Assembly (NCBI GenBank): GCA_945787885.1
Contig: CALZJF010000025.1
Span: forward strand, 1-33,985
From: an uncultured Bacteroidales bacterium
GTDB taxonomy: Bacteria; Bacteroidota; Bacteroidia; Bacteroidales; Bacteroidaceae
Direction of reading: 5' to 3'
Length of the DNA: 33,985 nt
Position numbers and translations under genes: made by a program. Under the pieces are notes generated by a model that saw only the letters and a program-made list of their open reading frames with translations, was not told where the DNA came from and did no database searches. Positions 16,630 to 24,155 of this stretch are shown one piece after another (positions within the stretch are counted from its first letter, which is position 1; every line of letters begins with the position of its first letter).

Positions 16630-17196
16630 ATGGCTCAGCAGAAACTCACCGTCGAAGAGATGGGGCGCATGGATGTCGCTGCCTTCAGGCAGGCTTCCAA
16701 GCTCCCGCTCGTCATGGTGCTTGACAATGTTCGCTCGCTCCACAACATCGGCAGCATATTCCGTACGGCAGATGCCTTCCGCCTCTCAGGCCTTTGGCTC
16801 TGCGGCATCACCGCCACGCCGGAGCGCAACCTCGTGGAAATCCACAAGACTGCGCTGGGAGCCGAAGAGAGCGTGGAATGGCACTATGCTGCCCATACGC
16901 TCGACGCCGTTGAAGAGCTACGCCGGGAGGGCTATACCATCGTTGCCATCGAGCAATGCCACGGCAGCACGATGCTCAACGAATGGAGGGCATGGCAAGA
17001 CCTGAGGCCGCGCAGGCCCTATGCCTTCATCATGGGCAACGAGGTGAAGGGCGTCGATCAGCGCGTAGTGGATGCTGCCGACCTCGTCATAGAAATTCCG
17101 CAGTACGGCACGAAGCATTCCCTCAACGTGAGCGTCACGGCGGGCATCGTCATGTGGGAGGTCATTCGCCAGGCTCTGCTTTGCGGGATGATTTAA
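16630..17196 (+). CDS. TrmH/SpoU-family RNA 2'-O-methyltransferase
   Basis: A SPOUT-fold, AdoMet-dependent enzyme that methylates a ribose 2'-OH in tRNA or rRNA. The three SpoU motifs are all present: DNVRSLHNIGSIFRTADAF (motif 1, with the catalytic Asn/Arg region), FIMGNEVKGVDQ (motif 2) and IPQYGTKHSLNVSVTAGIVMWE (motif 3, the trefoil-knot cofactor site). At 188 residues it is a minimal catalytic domain without the N-terminal RNA-binding extension of RlmB. The exact target nucleotide cannot be read from sequence. A hairpin near 17207-17247 follows the stop. Confidence 0.93.
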   Translation: MAQQKLTVEEMGRMDVAAFRQASKLPLVMVLDNVRSLHNIGSIFRTADAFRLSGLWLCGITATPERNLVEIHKTALGAEESVEWHYAAHTLDAVEELRREGYTIVAIEQCHGSTMLNEWRAWQDLRPRRPYAFIMGNEVKGVDQRVVDAADLVIEIPQYGTKHSLNVSVTAGIVMWEVIRQALLCGMI

Positions 17197-17205
17197 GAAA
17201 AAAAA

Positions 17206-17247
17206 GAGAGAGGAGGCAGGTTGCACGAACAACCTTACCTCCCCTCT
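17206..17247. terminator. Putative terminator after the methyltransferase gene
   Basis: GGTTG (17219-17223) pairs with CAACC (17230-17234), and GGAGG with CCTCC, with a small internal loop between them and an outer AGAG/CTCT pairing. The left side begins with an A run and the right side has only a short T run, so it may work mainly on the minus strand. Confidence 0.45.
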
Positions 17248-17328
17248 GTTAATTCTGTATATCACGCCTTACTTCCGTTATACGTAATATATACATTACC
17301 ATATAATATATATAGCACACCTATAACA

Positions 17329-17524
17329 TAAGTAGGTAATGAAAATTAGTTTTATGTTTGAATGCTCTATTTGGATGCAGGTTTTAGTCTTGAAATAAAG
17401 GAGCATAGCGCGCTATGTGACTGTTTTCAAGGCTAAAAGATGCGCCAAAGAGAGCGTTCAAACATACAAACCATAATAATTCCTACTATATACTTACTAT
17501 AAAATAATTTTTATTACCTACTTA
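17329..17524 (+). repeat. Palindromic element family 2, copy F (196 bp)
   Basis: The ends are TAAGTAGGTAAT (17329-17340) and ATTACCTACTTA (17513-17524), a perfect inverted pair that continues imperfectly for about 25 bp. The arms are complementary along their length (for example TATGTTTGAA against TTCAAACATA), and the centre is the perfect palindrome CATAGCGCGCTATG. The core GGAGCATAGCG..GCTATGTGACTG is clearly related to the family-1 core GGAGCGTAGCG..GCTACGTGACTG. It ends 6 bp beyond the prmC stop codon. Confidence 0.88.
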
Positions 17525-17530
17525 TATATA

Positions 17531-18388
17531 TTACACCTTACCGAGCCATTGCGCCTTGACCATTCGGGGCAGGCCGAAGCAGTCGTTCAGCACGGCAGCA
17601 TCAGCAAACCCCTCCGCGCTCCACAGCGCAGCCACATCGGCAGCATAGCGCGTGTTGCATTCAGCCATTAACCATCCGCCGTGCCGCAGCAGGCGTCGTC
17701 CCAGTTTCGACAGGGCTTTGTAGAACCGCAGGGCATCGGCATCGGGCACAAAGAGGGCAAGATGGGGCTCGCAGTCAAGCACCACGGCCTCCATATCCTC
17801 TGCTTCCGACTCGCAGATGTAGGGCGGATTGCTCACGATGAGGTCGAAACGCTCCGCTTCACCCCACTCCGCCACATCGAGCATGGAGCGGAGCAGGAAG
17901 TTCACGCGGGCTCCATGCCGCCGGGCATTGTCGCGGGCAATTTCGAGGGCTGCTTCTGAGATATCGCAAGCCCACACCTCACTCCCCGGCAGGGCAAGGG
18001 CGATGCTGACGGCTATGCAGCCACTGCCCGTGCCGCAGTCAATCGCCCGCTTCGGCTGAGCTTCTACCGCCATCTCCACGAGTTGCTCCGTCTCCGGGCG
18101 TGGTATCAGCACGGCGGGAGTGACGCGGAAGTAGCGATTGCAGAATCTGGCACGTCCTGCCACATACTGCATCGCCTCGCCGCGCTCAAGGGCTTCGAGA
18201 ACTGAAGCCCACGCCTGCTCGCCTGCCGCGTCGAACGCGATGCTTCGCCCCATCAACACATCCGTCCGGCTTGCGCCATACATATCTTCCAGCAGGGCAA
18301 AAGCCTGCGCCTGCGCCTCGCTGCGGCCGAACCTGCTGCCAAGCAGGCTGCACAAACTGCGGTAAAGAGTTTCGTAAGTATGTTCCAT
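17531..18388 (-). CDS. prmC: Peptide chain release factor N5-glutamine methyltransferase
   Basis: Methylates the glutamine of the GGQ motif of release factors RF1/RF2. The Rossmann AdoMet motif is DCGTGSGCIAVSIAL and the catalytic motif is SNPPYICESEAEDM, with NPPY as the hallmark. The N-terminal helical domain (TYETLYRSLCSLLG) and the linker RPETEQLVE are also recognisable. The frame is open to 18448, but I place the start at ATG 18388 (MEHTYETL). This matches the family N-terminus and lies just after a -7 box at 18401-18394. The protein is then 285 residues, the usual size. It is divergent from ribD. Confidence 0.93.
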   Translation of the reverse strand: MEHTYETLYRSLCSLLGSRFGRSEAQAQAFALLEDMYGASRTDVLMGRSIAFDAAGEQAWASVLEALERGEAMQYVAGRARFCNRYFRVTPAVLIPRPETEQLVEMAVEAQPKRAIDCGTGSGCIAVSIALALPGSEVWACDISEAALEIARDNARRHGARVNFLLRSMLDVAEWGEAERFDLIVSNPPYICESEAEDMEAVVLDCEPHLALFVPDADALRFYKALSKLGRRLLRHGGWLMAECNTRYAADVAALWSAEGFADAAVLNDCFGLPRMVKAQWLGKV

Positions 18389-18393
18389 GGCGG

Positions 18394-18401
18394 CAAAGTT
18401 A
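18394..18401 (-). promoter_or_regulatory. Putative -7 box for prmC, nearly leaderless
   Basis: On the minus strand TAACTTTG matches TAnnTTTG exactly. It ends 6 nt before the chosen ATG, so the transcript would start at or within a few bases of the start codon. Confidence 0.5.
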
Positions 18402-18506
18402 CGCATATTTTTTTGTTTCATGGGAAACATTCTCGTTTCCGACAGCATTTTCCTTGTCAGGAACCATTCCTGCGTTTTCCTTCATCTACGTTCCATTTAG
18501 CAAGCA

Positions 18507-19514
18507 ATGACAAACCATACCGACGAACAGTGGATGCGGCGAGCCCTCCAAATAGCCCGCAATGGCGAACTGACGGCTCACCCCAATCCCATGGTGGGCG
18601 CGGTCATCGTCCATGACGACCGCATTCTGGGCGAGGGCTGGCATCATCAGGCTGGCGAGCCCCACGCCGAGGTGATGGCAGTGCGGAGCGTGCGCCCTGA
18701 AGACTTGGCCTTGCTCCATGAAGCCACCATCTATGTCACGCTCGAACCCTGCGCCCACTATGGCCGCACGCCGCCCTGCGCTGAGATGCTCGTTCGCCAA
18801 GGCCTTCGCCGCGCCGTCGTGGGCTGTGTCGATCCCTTCTCAAAGGTTGGCGGACGCGGCATTGCCATGATGCAGGAGGGGGGCATCGAGGTCAGCGTGG
18901 GCATTTTGCGCGAGGAATGCCTTGACCTCGTCTCGCACTTCCTCTGCTTCCAACTGCTGCGGCGCCCCTTCATCACGCTGAAATGGGCGGCGAGCACTGA
19001 CGGATACATTGACCGCCTGCGCCATTCCTACGACGATGGGCCTGCCGCGCGCTTTTCCACCCCGCTTTCCGCGATTCACGTGCATCATCTGCGCGCCGCA
19101 CATCAGGCGATTTTGGTGGGCCGCCGCACGTTTGAGCTTGACCGCCCACGCCTGAATGTGCGTGCCTATGGGGGCAGAAATCCTTTGCGATGCGTATTGG
19201 GAAGTGTCGGTGAGGAGGCGTTGAATGCTGGCTTTCAGGCCTACGCCGACGTCGATGCACTGCTGGACAGCCTTCGGCGCGACAACATTCAGTCTCTGCT
19301 CGTAGAGGGTGGGGCGGCTACGCTTCAGACCTTCATCGAGCGCGATCTTTGGGACGAGGCATGGGAGGAGCAAAGCCCCGTCATGCTGGGCGATGGCGTG
19401 GCCGCGCCGCAGATGCCCGCAGCCTTCACGCCTGAGCTCGAAACGCATTTCGGGGCGCAATTCCGCCATTGGAAAAGCCCCGTCCGACGGCTCCACTACG
19501 TCGATTTCAAATAA
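18507..19514 (+). CDS. ribD: Bifunctional riboflavin deaminase/reductase
   Basis: Catalyses the second and third steps of riboflavin synthesis. The N-terminal deaminase domain binds zinc through H53 (EPHAEVMAV, with catalytic E55), C82 and C91 (TLEPCAHYGRTPPC). The C-terminal reductase domain begins near residue 150 with RPFITLKWAASTDGYID and includes VGRRTFELDRPRLNVR and the SLLVEGGAATLQTFIE substrate and NADPH region. At 335 residues it is slightly short compared with E. coli RibD but has both domains. The ATG at 18507 gives the normal MRRALQIARNGELTAHPNPMVG start region. It is divergent from prmC. The downstream 21-bp repeats separate it from the next operon. Confidence 0.96.
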   Translation: MTNHTDEQWMRRALQIARNGELTAHPNPMVGAVIVHDDRILGEGWHHQAGEPHAEVMAVRSVRPEDLALLHEATIYVTLEPCAHYGRTPPCAEMLVRQGLRRAVVGCVDPFSKVGGRGIAMMQEGGIEVSVGILREECLDLVSHFLCFQLLRRPFITLKWAASTDGYIDRLRHSYDDGPAARFSTPLSAIHVHHLRAAHQAILVGRRTFELDRPRLNVRAYGGRNPLRCVLGSVGEEALNAGFQAYADVDALLDSLRRDNIQSLLVEGGAATLQTFIERDLWDEAWEEQSPVMLGDGVAAPQMPAAFTPELETHFGAQFRHWKSPVRRLHYVDFK

Positions 19515-19521
19515 TCTTCCC

Positions 19522-19608
19522 TTCCTTTATATATAGACATCGCTTCCTTTATATATAGATGTTCTTCCTTTATATATAGACCTCCTTCCTTTATATATAG
19601 ACCTCCGG
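19522..19608 (+). repeat. Four direct repeats at 21-22-bp spacing upstream of the LRR-M60 operon
   Basis: TTCCTTTATATATAGA occurs four times, starting at 19522, 19544, 19565 and 19586. The intervals are 22, 21 and 21 bp, about two helical turns, so all four copies would face the same side of DNA. The variable spacers are short (CATCGC, TGTTC, CCTCC). The array ends 33 bp before the LRR gene start and could be a regulator binding array or a simple expansion. Confidence 0.9.
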
Positions 19609-19641
19609 AAAATCCTCAGCTAATCCAAAAATTCTCATACT

Positions 19642-20802
19642 ATGAAACATTGCAAACTCGCTTCGCTTTTCCTCCTTGCTGCTGCGGCCTTTGGCACGAT
19701 GGCAGCAAATGCGGAGAACTTCACACTGAAGACCGCACTTCCCGTCGGGAGCGAACTCACGCTCACCCTTGATGCGGGGCTGAATGTCTCCTTTGAATGG
19801 GGAGACGGCTCTACGCATCACGCCACTTCCGATGGCCTTCCCATGACGCTCACCGTTGCCGACGCTGCCCTCACTGTCACCACGGATGGCACCATCACGC
19901 AGCTCTACGTCAATGACAACGCCGTGGAAGAACTCGGACTGACGAATCTGAAAAACCTCATCGTCCTTGACTGCAACGACAATCAGCTTTCTGCCCTCGC
20001 CCTCAGCCGCCAGACGCTGCTTCAGACACTCTGGTGCGCCCGCAATCAGATTACCGCGCTCGACCTATCCAAACTTACCGCACTCGAAAAGCTCAACGCC
20101 AGCGACAACCGTCTGCAGGAGCTCAAGCTCAACAGCAAGAACCTCACCGACGTGTGGGTGGAGAACAATGCGCTGCAGGGCACGCTCGACCTCTCTGACG
20201 TCACGCAGCTCTACAGCTTTGCAGCTGACCACAACGACCTGAGCAAAATAGCCCTCAACGCTGAGAGCACTGCCAAGAAGGCATTGAAATTCTTCTATGC
20301 CAATGACAACGCGCTCTTCTTCAACTCCTTCCCCACCGTCTATGACAAGGCAAAGGGGGAATACACCATTCACAATGTCCTCAAGCCCCAGCGTCCGTAC
20401 TATTACACCAACGGCCTGCAGACGCAGGTGCAGCACGACCTGAGCGACCTCATACGCTACAACGCCTGGGCTACTGCCATCACTCCCACCGTCACACTCA
20501 CCGACGAGCAGACGTCGGCAGTTTTGGAGAAAGGCACTGACTTCACCATGTCCGGCAGCTACAAGTTCACCTTTACCACTGAGCACCGCTACGTCGTGGC
20601 ATCGCTCACCACTGCGCTCTATCCCGACGTGGAACTTTCCACACAGCACTTCGCCATTCTCTCTGACCTTTCCGGCATCACTGCCCCCACCGTCGAAGCC
20701 GCTGTGCCTGCTGCCACCTTCGACCTTCAGGGACGCAGCATCCAGCCCTCCTCTGCGCTCAAGGGAATCTACATACAGAACGGAAAGAAAATCATATTCT
20801 AA
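19642..20802 (+). CDS. Secreted leucine-rich-repeat protein
   Basis: A 386-residue exported protein; MKHCKLASLFLLAAAAFGTMAANA is a signal peptide. About residues 75-210 form short LRR units of the type LxxLxxLxxLDCNDNQLSAL (for example NQITALDLSKLTALEKLNASDNRLQEL). Such repeats normally make a curved binding surface. A beta-rich region follows. The C-terminus (FDLQGRSIQPSSALKGIYIQNGKKIIF, shown here only by its key words DLQGR, KGIYI and NGKK) resembles the short C-terminal tails common on exported Prevotella-type proteins. A type IX sorting role is possible but unproven. The M60 protease gene starts 14 bp after its stop, so the two are almost certainly co-expressed. The ligand is unknown. 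Confidence 0.85.
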   Translation: MKHCKLASLFLLAAAAFGTMAANAENFTLKTALPVGSELTLTLDAGLNVSFEWGDGSTHHATSDGLPMTLTVADAALTVTTDGTITQLYVNDNAVEELGLTNLKNLIVLDCNDNQLSALALSRQTLLQTLWCARNQITALDLSKLTALEKLNASDNRLQELKLNSKNLTDVWVENNALQGTLDLSDVTQLYSFAADHNDLSKIALNAESTAKKALKFFYANDNALFFNSFPTVYDKAKGEYTIHNVLKPQRPYYYTNGLQTQVQHDLSDLIRYNAWATAITPTVTLTDEQTSAVLEKGTDFTMSGSYKFTFTTEHRYVVASLTTALYPDVELSTQHFAILSDLSGITAPTVEAAVPAATFDLQGRSIQPSSALKGIYIQNGKKIIF

Positions 20803-20816
20803 GTAGGCAATATCAC

Positions 20817-23423
20817 ATGAGAAAACAACTTTTCAACACCATACTTCTGGGCGCGGCATCTGCTCTCGGCGCATTCGCCCAGACTTCCGCGCAGCACGAG
20901 ATGCTCACCACCGATTCCTCCAAAGCTCCCATCGTAGAGCCTGCGCTGAATCATCTCGACGTGGATTTTGAGGCGGGCGAAACCTTCCTCGGAATCATGG
21001 CGAACACTGACTATTCCGTCAACACCGATGCAGAATGGGTGAGCGTGCGCCCCGTGAAGGGCGGCCTCGCCATCAAGACGGACTATTCTTACCTCATCGA
21101 CCCGCGCACTGCCAGCCTGACGCTCACCGCCGACAATGGGGCTTTCACCCGCGAGGTCAGCATCACGCAGCGCGCCAACAACAGCGCGGCATACATTCAG
21201 GGCGACTATTTCCTCGCCATCGGCAGCGCGGAGGCCAACCAGTCGCAGTCGGGGCAGGGCATCAAGAACACTTACGACGGCAACACCAACACGCTCTACC
21301 ATTCGCCCTACAGCATGGGCTCCACCTCCTTCCCCGTCACGCTCACTTATACGCTGAAGGAGGCTTCGCACGTGGACTACATGGTCTATACGCCACGGCA
21401 AGACGGCAACACGAATGGCAACTTCCGGGAAATCACCGTCGAGGTGGCTCTCGCCAGCAGTCCTTCCACCTGGACGAAGGTCTGCGATGAAGACCTCGGA
21501 GGCTCGTCGGCGGCATCGCGCATTGACTTCGGACAGACGGGCATGGACGATGTGAAGAAGATTCGCATCAGCGTCAGGAGCGGACAGAACAATTTTGCAT
21601 CCTGCGCCGAGATGGGCTTCTACGCGCGTAATTCAGAATTTTCTGACCTCGTGAAGAAATACTTCAAGAACTCCCTCTGCACCGAGCTTGCCGATGGCAT
21701 CGAGGCTGCCGATGCTGAGCAGATTTCCGACCCCTTTGTGCGGCAGCTCGTCAGCTACATGCTCTCCGGCAACTATTCCACGAAATACCGCGTCGGGGAA
21801 TACGAGGCCTACAAGCCGATCTACACCCTCCGCGATGAACTGAAGAACTCCAACCCCTACTGCGCCTACGAAAACCCCACGGGCATCTACTTCGAAAAGG
21901 GCCAGACGCTGGCCGTCTTCGTCGAGGGCATCACCACCATGGCTCCCATGCTCCGCATCTACTGCTTCGGGGAGGGCAACGATTTCCAGACCACGAGCAC
22001 GTATCCCCTCACGAATGGCGTGAACATCATTCAGACCACCACGCGCGGCAACGGCTATATCAGTTATTACACGCAGGATTGGGAGACGATTCCGCCCGTG
22101 AAGATGCACTTCGCCATGGCTACCGAGAATGGCTACTTCGACCTCGAACGCGGCGATACGAACGAAGACTGGGTCAACCTCCTTGCCAACGCCAAGAGCG
22201 ATGTCATTGACATCCGCTGCAAGCGCATGCAGGTGCCGGCACCGCTCAGCATCCTCCGCCAGCGCTGCCCGAAGAAGGGCGTAGAACTCGCCACCATCTA
22301 CGACAATGTCATCTATCGCGAACGCGAGGTGATGGGGCTTGTGCAGGGACTGCCGGGCTTCACGCCGGAACCCAAGAACCGCCAGTTCGCCCGCCCGACG
22401 GCATCGGGCATGTATGCCAGCACGGAGGGTGCCTACGCTGCCTTCGGATCCTTCGGCGAATGGTGCGACCCTGACAACTTCGGATTCTGGGGCATCGGCC
22501 ACGAACTGGGCCACAACAATCAGATCTGGAACGGCTTCAAATGGTCCGGATGCGGCGAGACCACGAACAACATCTACGCTTCCTGGGTGGAACACTGTCT
22601 GGGCAACGGCTACCACCGTCTGGAAGACGAAATCTCCGGCATCGAGGCTTACGCCAACATGCGCGGCGGACGCTTCAACGCCTACCTCGAAGAGGGCGTA
22701 CGCAAGGGTAAATCGTGGCAGCTGCAGGAGGGTCCGGACTACTACGGCAGCGAACTCAATGCCAACAATTCGCGCAACTATGACCATTTCGTCAAGGTCG
22801 TGCCGCTCTATCAGCTCAACCTCTGGACGCAAGACTGCCAGAAGTCGCCCAACGCCTTCGGCAAGGTCATCCAGGGCTATCGCACGCTGACCAACAATCC
22901 CTCTGACAATGGCAAGCAGCAAATCAACTTCATGCGCAACTTCTGCGATTCCACGCAGATTGACTTCCTCGACTTCTTCGAGCGCGCTGGCATGCTCCGC
23001 CCCATCAAGGCTTACATCGAAGACTATTCGCCGGGCTGGAACATCATCACTGAGGAGCAAATAGCCGAACTCCGCGCTTACATCGCTGAGAAGAACTATC
23101 CGAAAGCTCCCGCCGGGCTCAACTTTATCAACGCCTACAACATCGACAACTTCCGCAACGAGGTGCCGCTCGACACGGATCAGACCTTGGGCAAGGGTTG
23201 CGCTAAGGCGGGCAACTTCGTCACCGTCACGCACTCCTACTGGAAGGGTGCCGTCGGCTTCGAGGCCTACGATGCTGACGGCAATCTCACGGCCATCAGC
23301 ATGTACGGCCTGGGCGACAGCCAGAAATCGTCGAAGCGCACGAAGGCTCTCTTCCCTGCCGGCTCTGCCTACCTCATGGCGGTGGGCTACGATGGCACTC
23401 GCGTGAAGATTTATTCCAAGTAA
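20817..23423 (+). CDS. Secreted M60-family metalloprotease with BACON and discoidin-like domains (mucinase-like)
   Basis: An 868-residue exported protease. After the signal peptide (MRKQLFNTILLGAASALGAFAQ), residues about 40-125 look like a BACON domain (TDAEWVSVRP ... SLTLTADNGAFTREVSITQ). Residues about 130-265 look like an F5/8-type or CBM32 carbohydrate-binding domain. The M60 zinc motif is HELGH (H562, E563, H566) with the third ligand E581 in WSGCGETTNNIY, fitting HExxHx(8-28)E. M60 proteins of gut Bacteroides cleave mucin-type O-glycoproteins, so I infer mucin or O-glycoprotein as the substrate. It is the second gene of an operon with the LRR protein and is followed by a good terminator. 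Confidence 0.92.
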   Translation: MRKQLFNTILLGAASALGAFAQTSAQHEMLTTDSSKAPIVEPALNHLDVDFEAGETFLGIMANTDYSVNTDAEWVSVRPVKGGLAIKTDYSYLIDPRTASLTLTADNGAFTREVSITQRANNSAAYIQGDYFLAIGSAEANQSQSGQGIKNTYDGNTNTLYHSPYSMGSTSFPVTLTYTLKEASHVDYMVYTPRQDGNTNGNFREITVEVALASSPSTWTKVCDEDLGGSSAASRIDFGQTGMDDVKKIRISVRSGQNNFASCAEMGFYARNSEFSDLVKKYFKNSLCTELADGIEAADAEQISDPFVRQLVSYMLSGNYSTKYRVGEYEAYKPIYTLRDELKNSNPYCAYENPTGIYFEKGQTLAVFVEGITTMAPMLRIYCFGEGNDFQTTSTYPLTNGVNIIQTTTRGNGYISYYTQDWETIPPVKMHFAMATENGYFDLERGDTNEDWVNLLANAKSDVIDIRCKRMQVPAPLSILRQRCPKKGVELATIYDNVIYREREVMGLVQGLPGFTPEPKNRQFARPTASGMYASTEGAYAAFGSFGEWCDPDNFGFWGIGHELGHNNQIWNGFKWSGCGETTNNIYASWVEHCLGNGYHRLEDEISGIEAYANMRGGRFNAYLEEGVRKGKSWQLQEGPDYYGSELNANNSRNYDHFVKVVPLYQLNLWTQDCQKSPNAFGKVIQGYRTLTNNPSDNGKQQINFMRNFCDSTQIDFLDFFERAGMLRPIKAYIEDYSPGWNIITEEQIAELRAYIAEKNYPKAPAGLNFINAYNIDNFRNEVPLDTDQTLGKGCAKAGNFVTVTHSYWKGAVGFEAYDADGNLTAISMYGLGDSQKSSKRTKALFPAGSAYLMAVGYDGTRVKIYSK

Positions 23424-23476
23424 GGCATTCTCAGCGTCGCCCCGACGCTGACCGTCGTCCCTCTCTGAAACACCGT

Positions 23477-23515
23477 CAGCGGCATCCTCTTCCTACAGGG
23501 GGTGCCGCTGTTTTT
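23477..23515 (+). terminator. Rho-independent terminator of the LRR-M60 operon
   Basis: CAGCGGCA (23477-23484) pairs with TGCCGCTG (23503-23510), extended by CC/GG across a bulge, and is followed immediately by TTTTT. It lies 54 bp after the M60 stop codon. Confidence 0.88.
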
Positions 23516-23740
23516 GGCCATACGTCTGGCTTCGCCATGAAAACACCAAAGGGGAAGCACGGCATCCCATGACATCCTTCTTACACCTTTTACACACTTT
23601 CCCCCAAGCTATATACACCAAATTAACATTCAGAATTTTTGACAGCAAAAATGCCATGTCAGCTGATAAAATATGCCAAAATAAATTAACAACACCCCTC
23701 TTATTGATAATTCCTGCCCTATACCACTGCGTTTGCCCCC
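23516..23740. other. Intergenic stretch, no supported gene
   Basis: AT-rich DNA with a short open frame (23569-23790) that has no family-like sequence and runs through a promoter-like box. I do not call it a gene. Confidence 0.4.
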
Positions 23741-23748
23741 TAACTTTG
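23741..23748 (+). promoter_or_regulatory. Putative -7 box for a small RNA
   Basis: TAACTTTG matches TAnnTTTG exactly. A TTTG at 23732-23735 is too close to be the -33 element, so support is partial. Confidence 0.4.
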
Positions 23749-23754
23749 CAACAG

Positions 23755-23926
23755 GAAACAACTAAGGAAACCTGCTTGCTGTACCCCTAAACTATCTGAC
23801 GAGGAACCTTGGCTTTCCTCCTTTTCTTTGAGACAAAGTTATCCGACTATCACGATTCTCAGCAAAGGTTTCCAGCATTAGCCTCCCCTCCTTGTTCCAT
23901 GATGATGGAACGGATGGGAGGCTTTA
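23755..23926 (+). ncRNA. Candidate structured small RNA (about 170 nt)
   Basis: Between a -7 box and a strong terminator lies a self-complementary segment. A closing stem pairs GGAAACCT (23766-23773) with AGGTTTCC (23866-23873) and is extended by GCT/AGC. Inside are GAGGAA (23801-23806) with TTCCTC (23815-23820), and CTTTG (23826-23830) with CAAAG (23834-23838). The 3' end is a double-stemmed terminator: AGCCTCCC (23880-23887) with GGGAGGCT (23916-23923), enclosing GTTCCAT/ATGGAAC, followed by a short T run. The shape (long closing helix, internal bubble, terminator) could suit a 6S-like RNA, but I cannot assign a family. Confidence 0.45.
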
Positions 23927-23931
23927 CCGTT

Positions 23932-24016
23932 TGCCTGCGCCGCTCGCTGCTGCACATGAACTTTCTGCCATTTTGCCTGCACCGCTCACCGCTGCGCACG
24001 AACCTTCTGCTCCCCT
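23932..24016 (+). repeat. Imperfect tandem duplication (about 42 bp unit)
   Basis: GCCTGCGCCGCTCGCTGCTG and its following ACATGAACTTTCTGCC recur about 42 bp later as GCCTGCACCGCTCACCGCTG and CACGAACCTTCTGCTCC. It leads into family-3 repeat copy 3. No gene is evident. Confidence 0.6.
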
Positions 24017-24059
24017 TGCAGGCGTTTCTGGCTGCGGCTATGGCGCACTGCTTCCTGCC

Positions 24060-24155
24060 GCTGAGCTTCTGCCTCCCCGGCAATCACTTTCCACCCCAAA
24101 AGTGAGCATTTCCTGCCCTCAAAATGGTCATTTCCTGCCCTCAAACTGACCACCT
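24060..24155 (-). repeat. Intergenic repeat family 3, copy 3 (inverted)
   Basis: Read on the minus strand, it contains GGTGGTCAG, AAATGACCATTTTGAGGG, CACTTTTGGGGTGGAAAGTGA and GGCAGAAGCTCAGC in the same order as copies 1 and 2. The distances between blocks vary. Confidence 0.6.

Noticed and set aside
20800-20811. TAAGTAGGCAAT between the LRR and M60 genes, similar to the family-2 repeat end
   Set aside because: It is a single 12-bp match with one mismatch. It includes the LRR stop codon and has no second end nearby, so it is most simply chance.
21633-23234. 533-codon open frame on the minus strand inside the M60 gene
   Set aside because: It is an antisense shadow of a GC-rich, third-position-biased gene. 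The plus-strand M60 protein has clear domains and a zinc motif, while the antisense translation has no recognisable family sequence.
23569-24105. Short open frames after the M60 operon
   Set aside because: They cross a promoter-like box, hairpins and duplicated repeat DNA, and have no family-like sequence. A structured RNA explains part of the region better.
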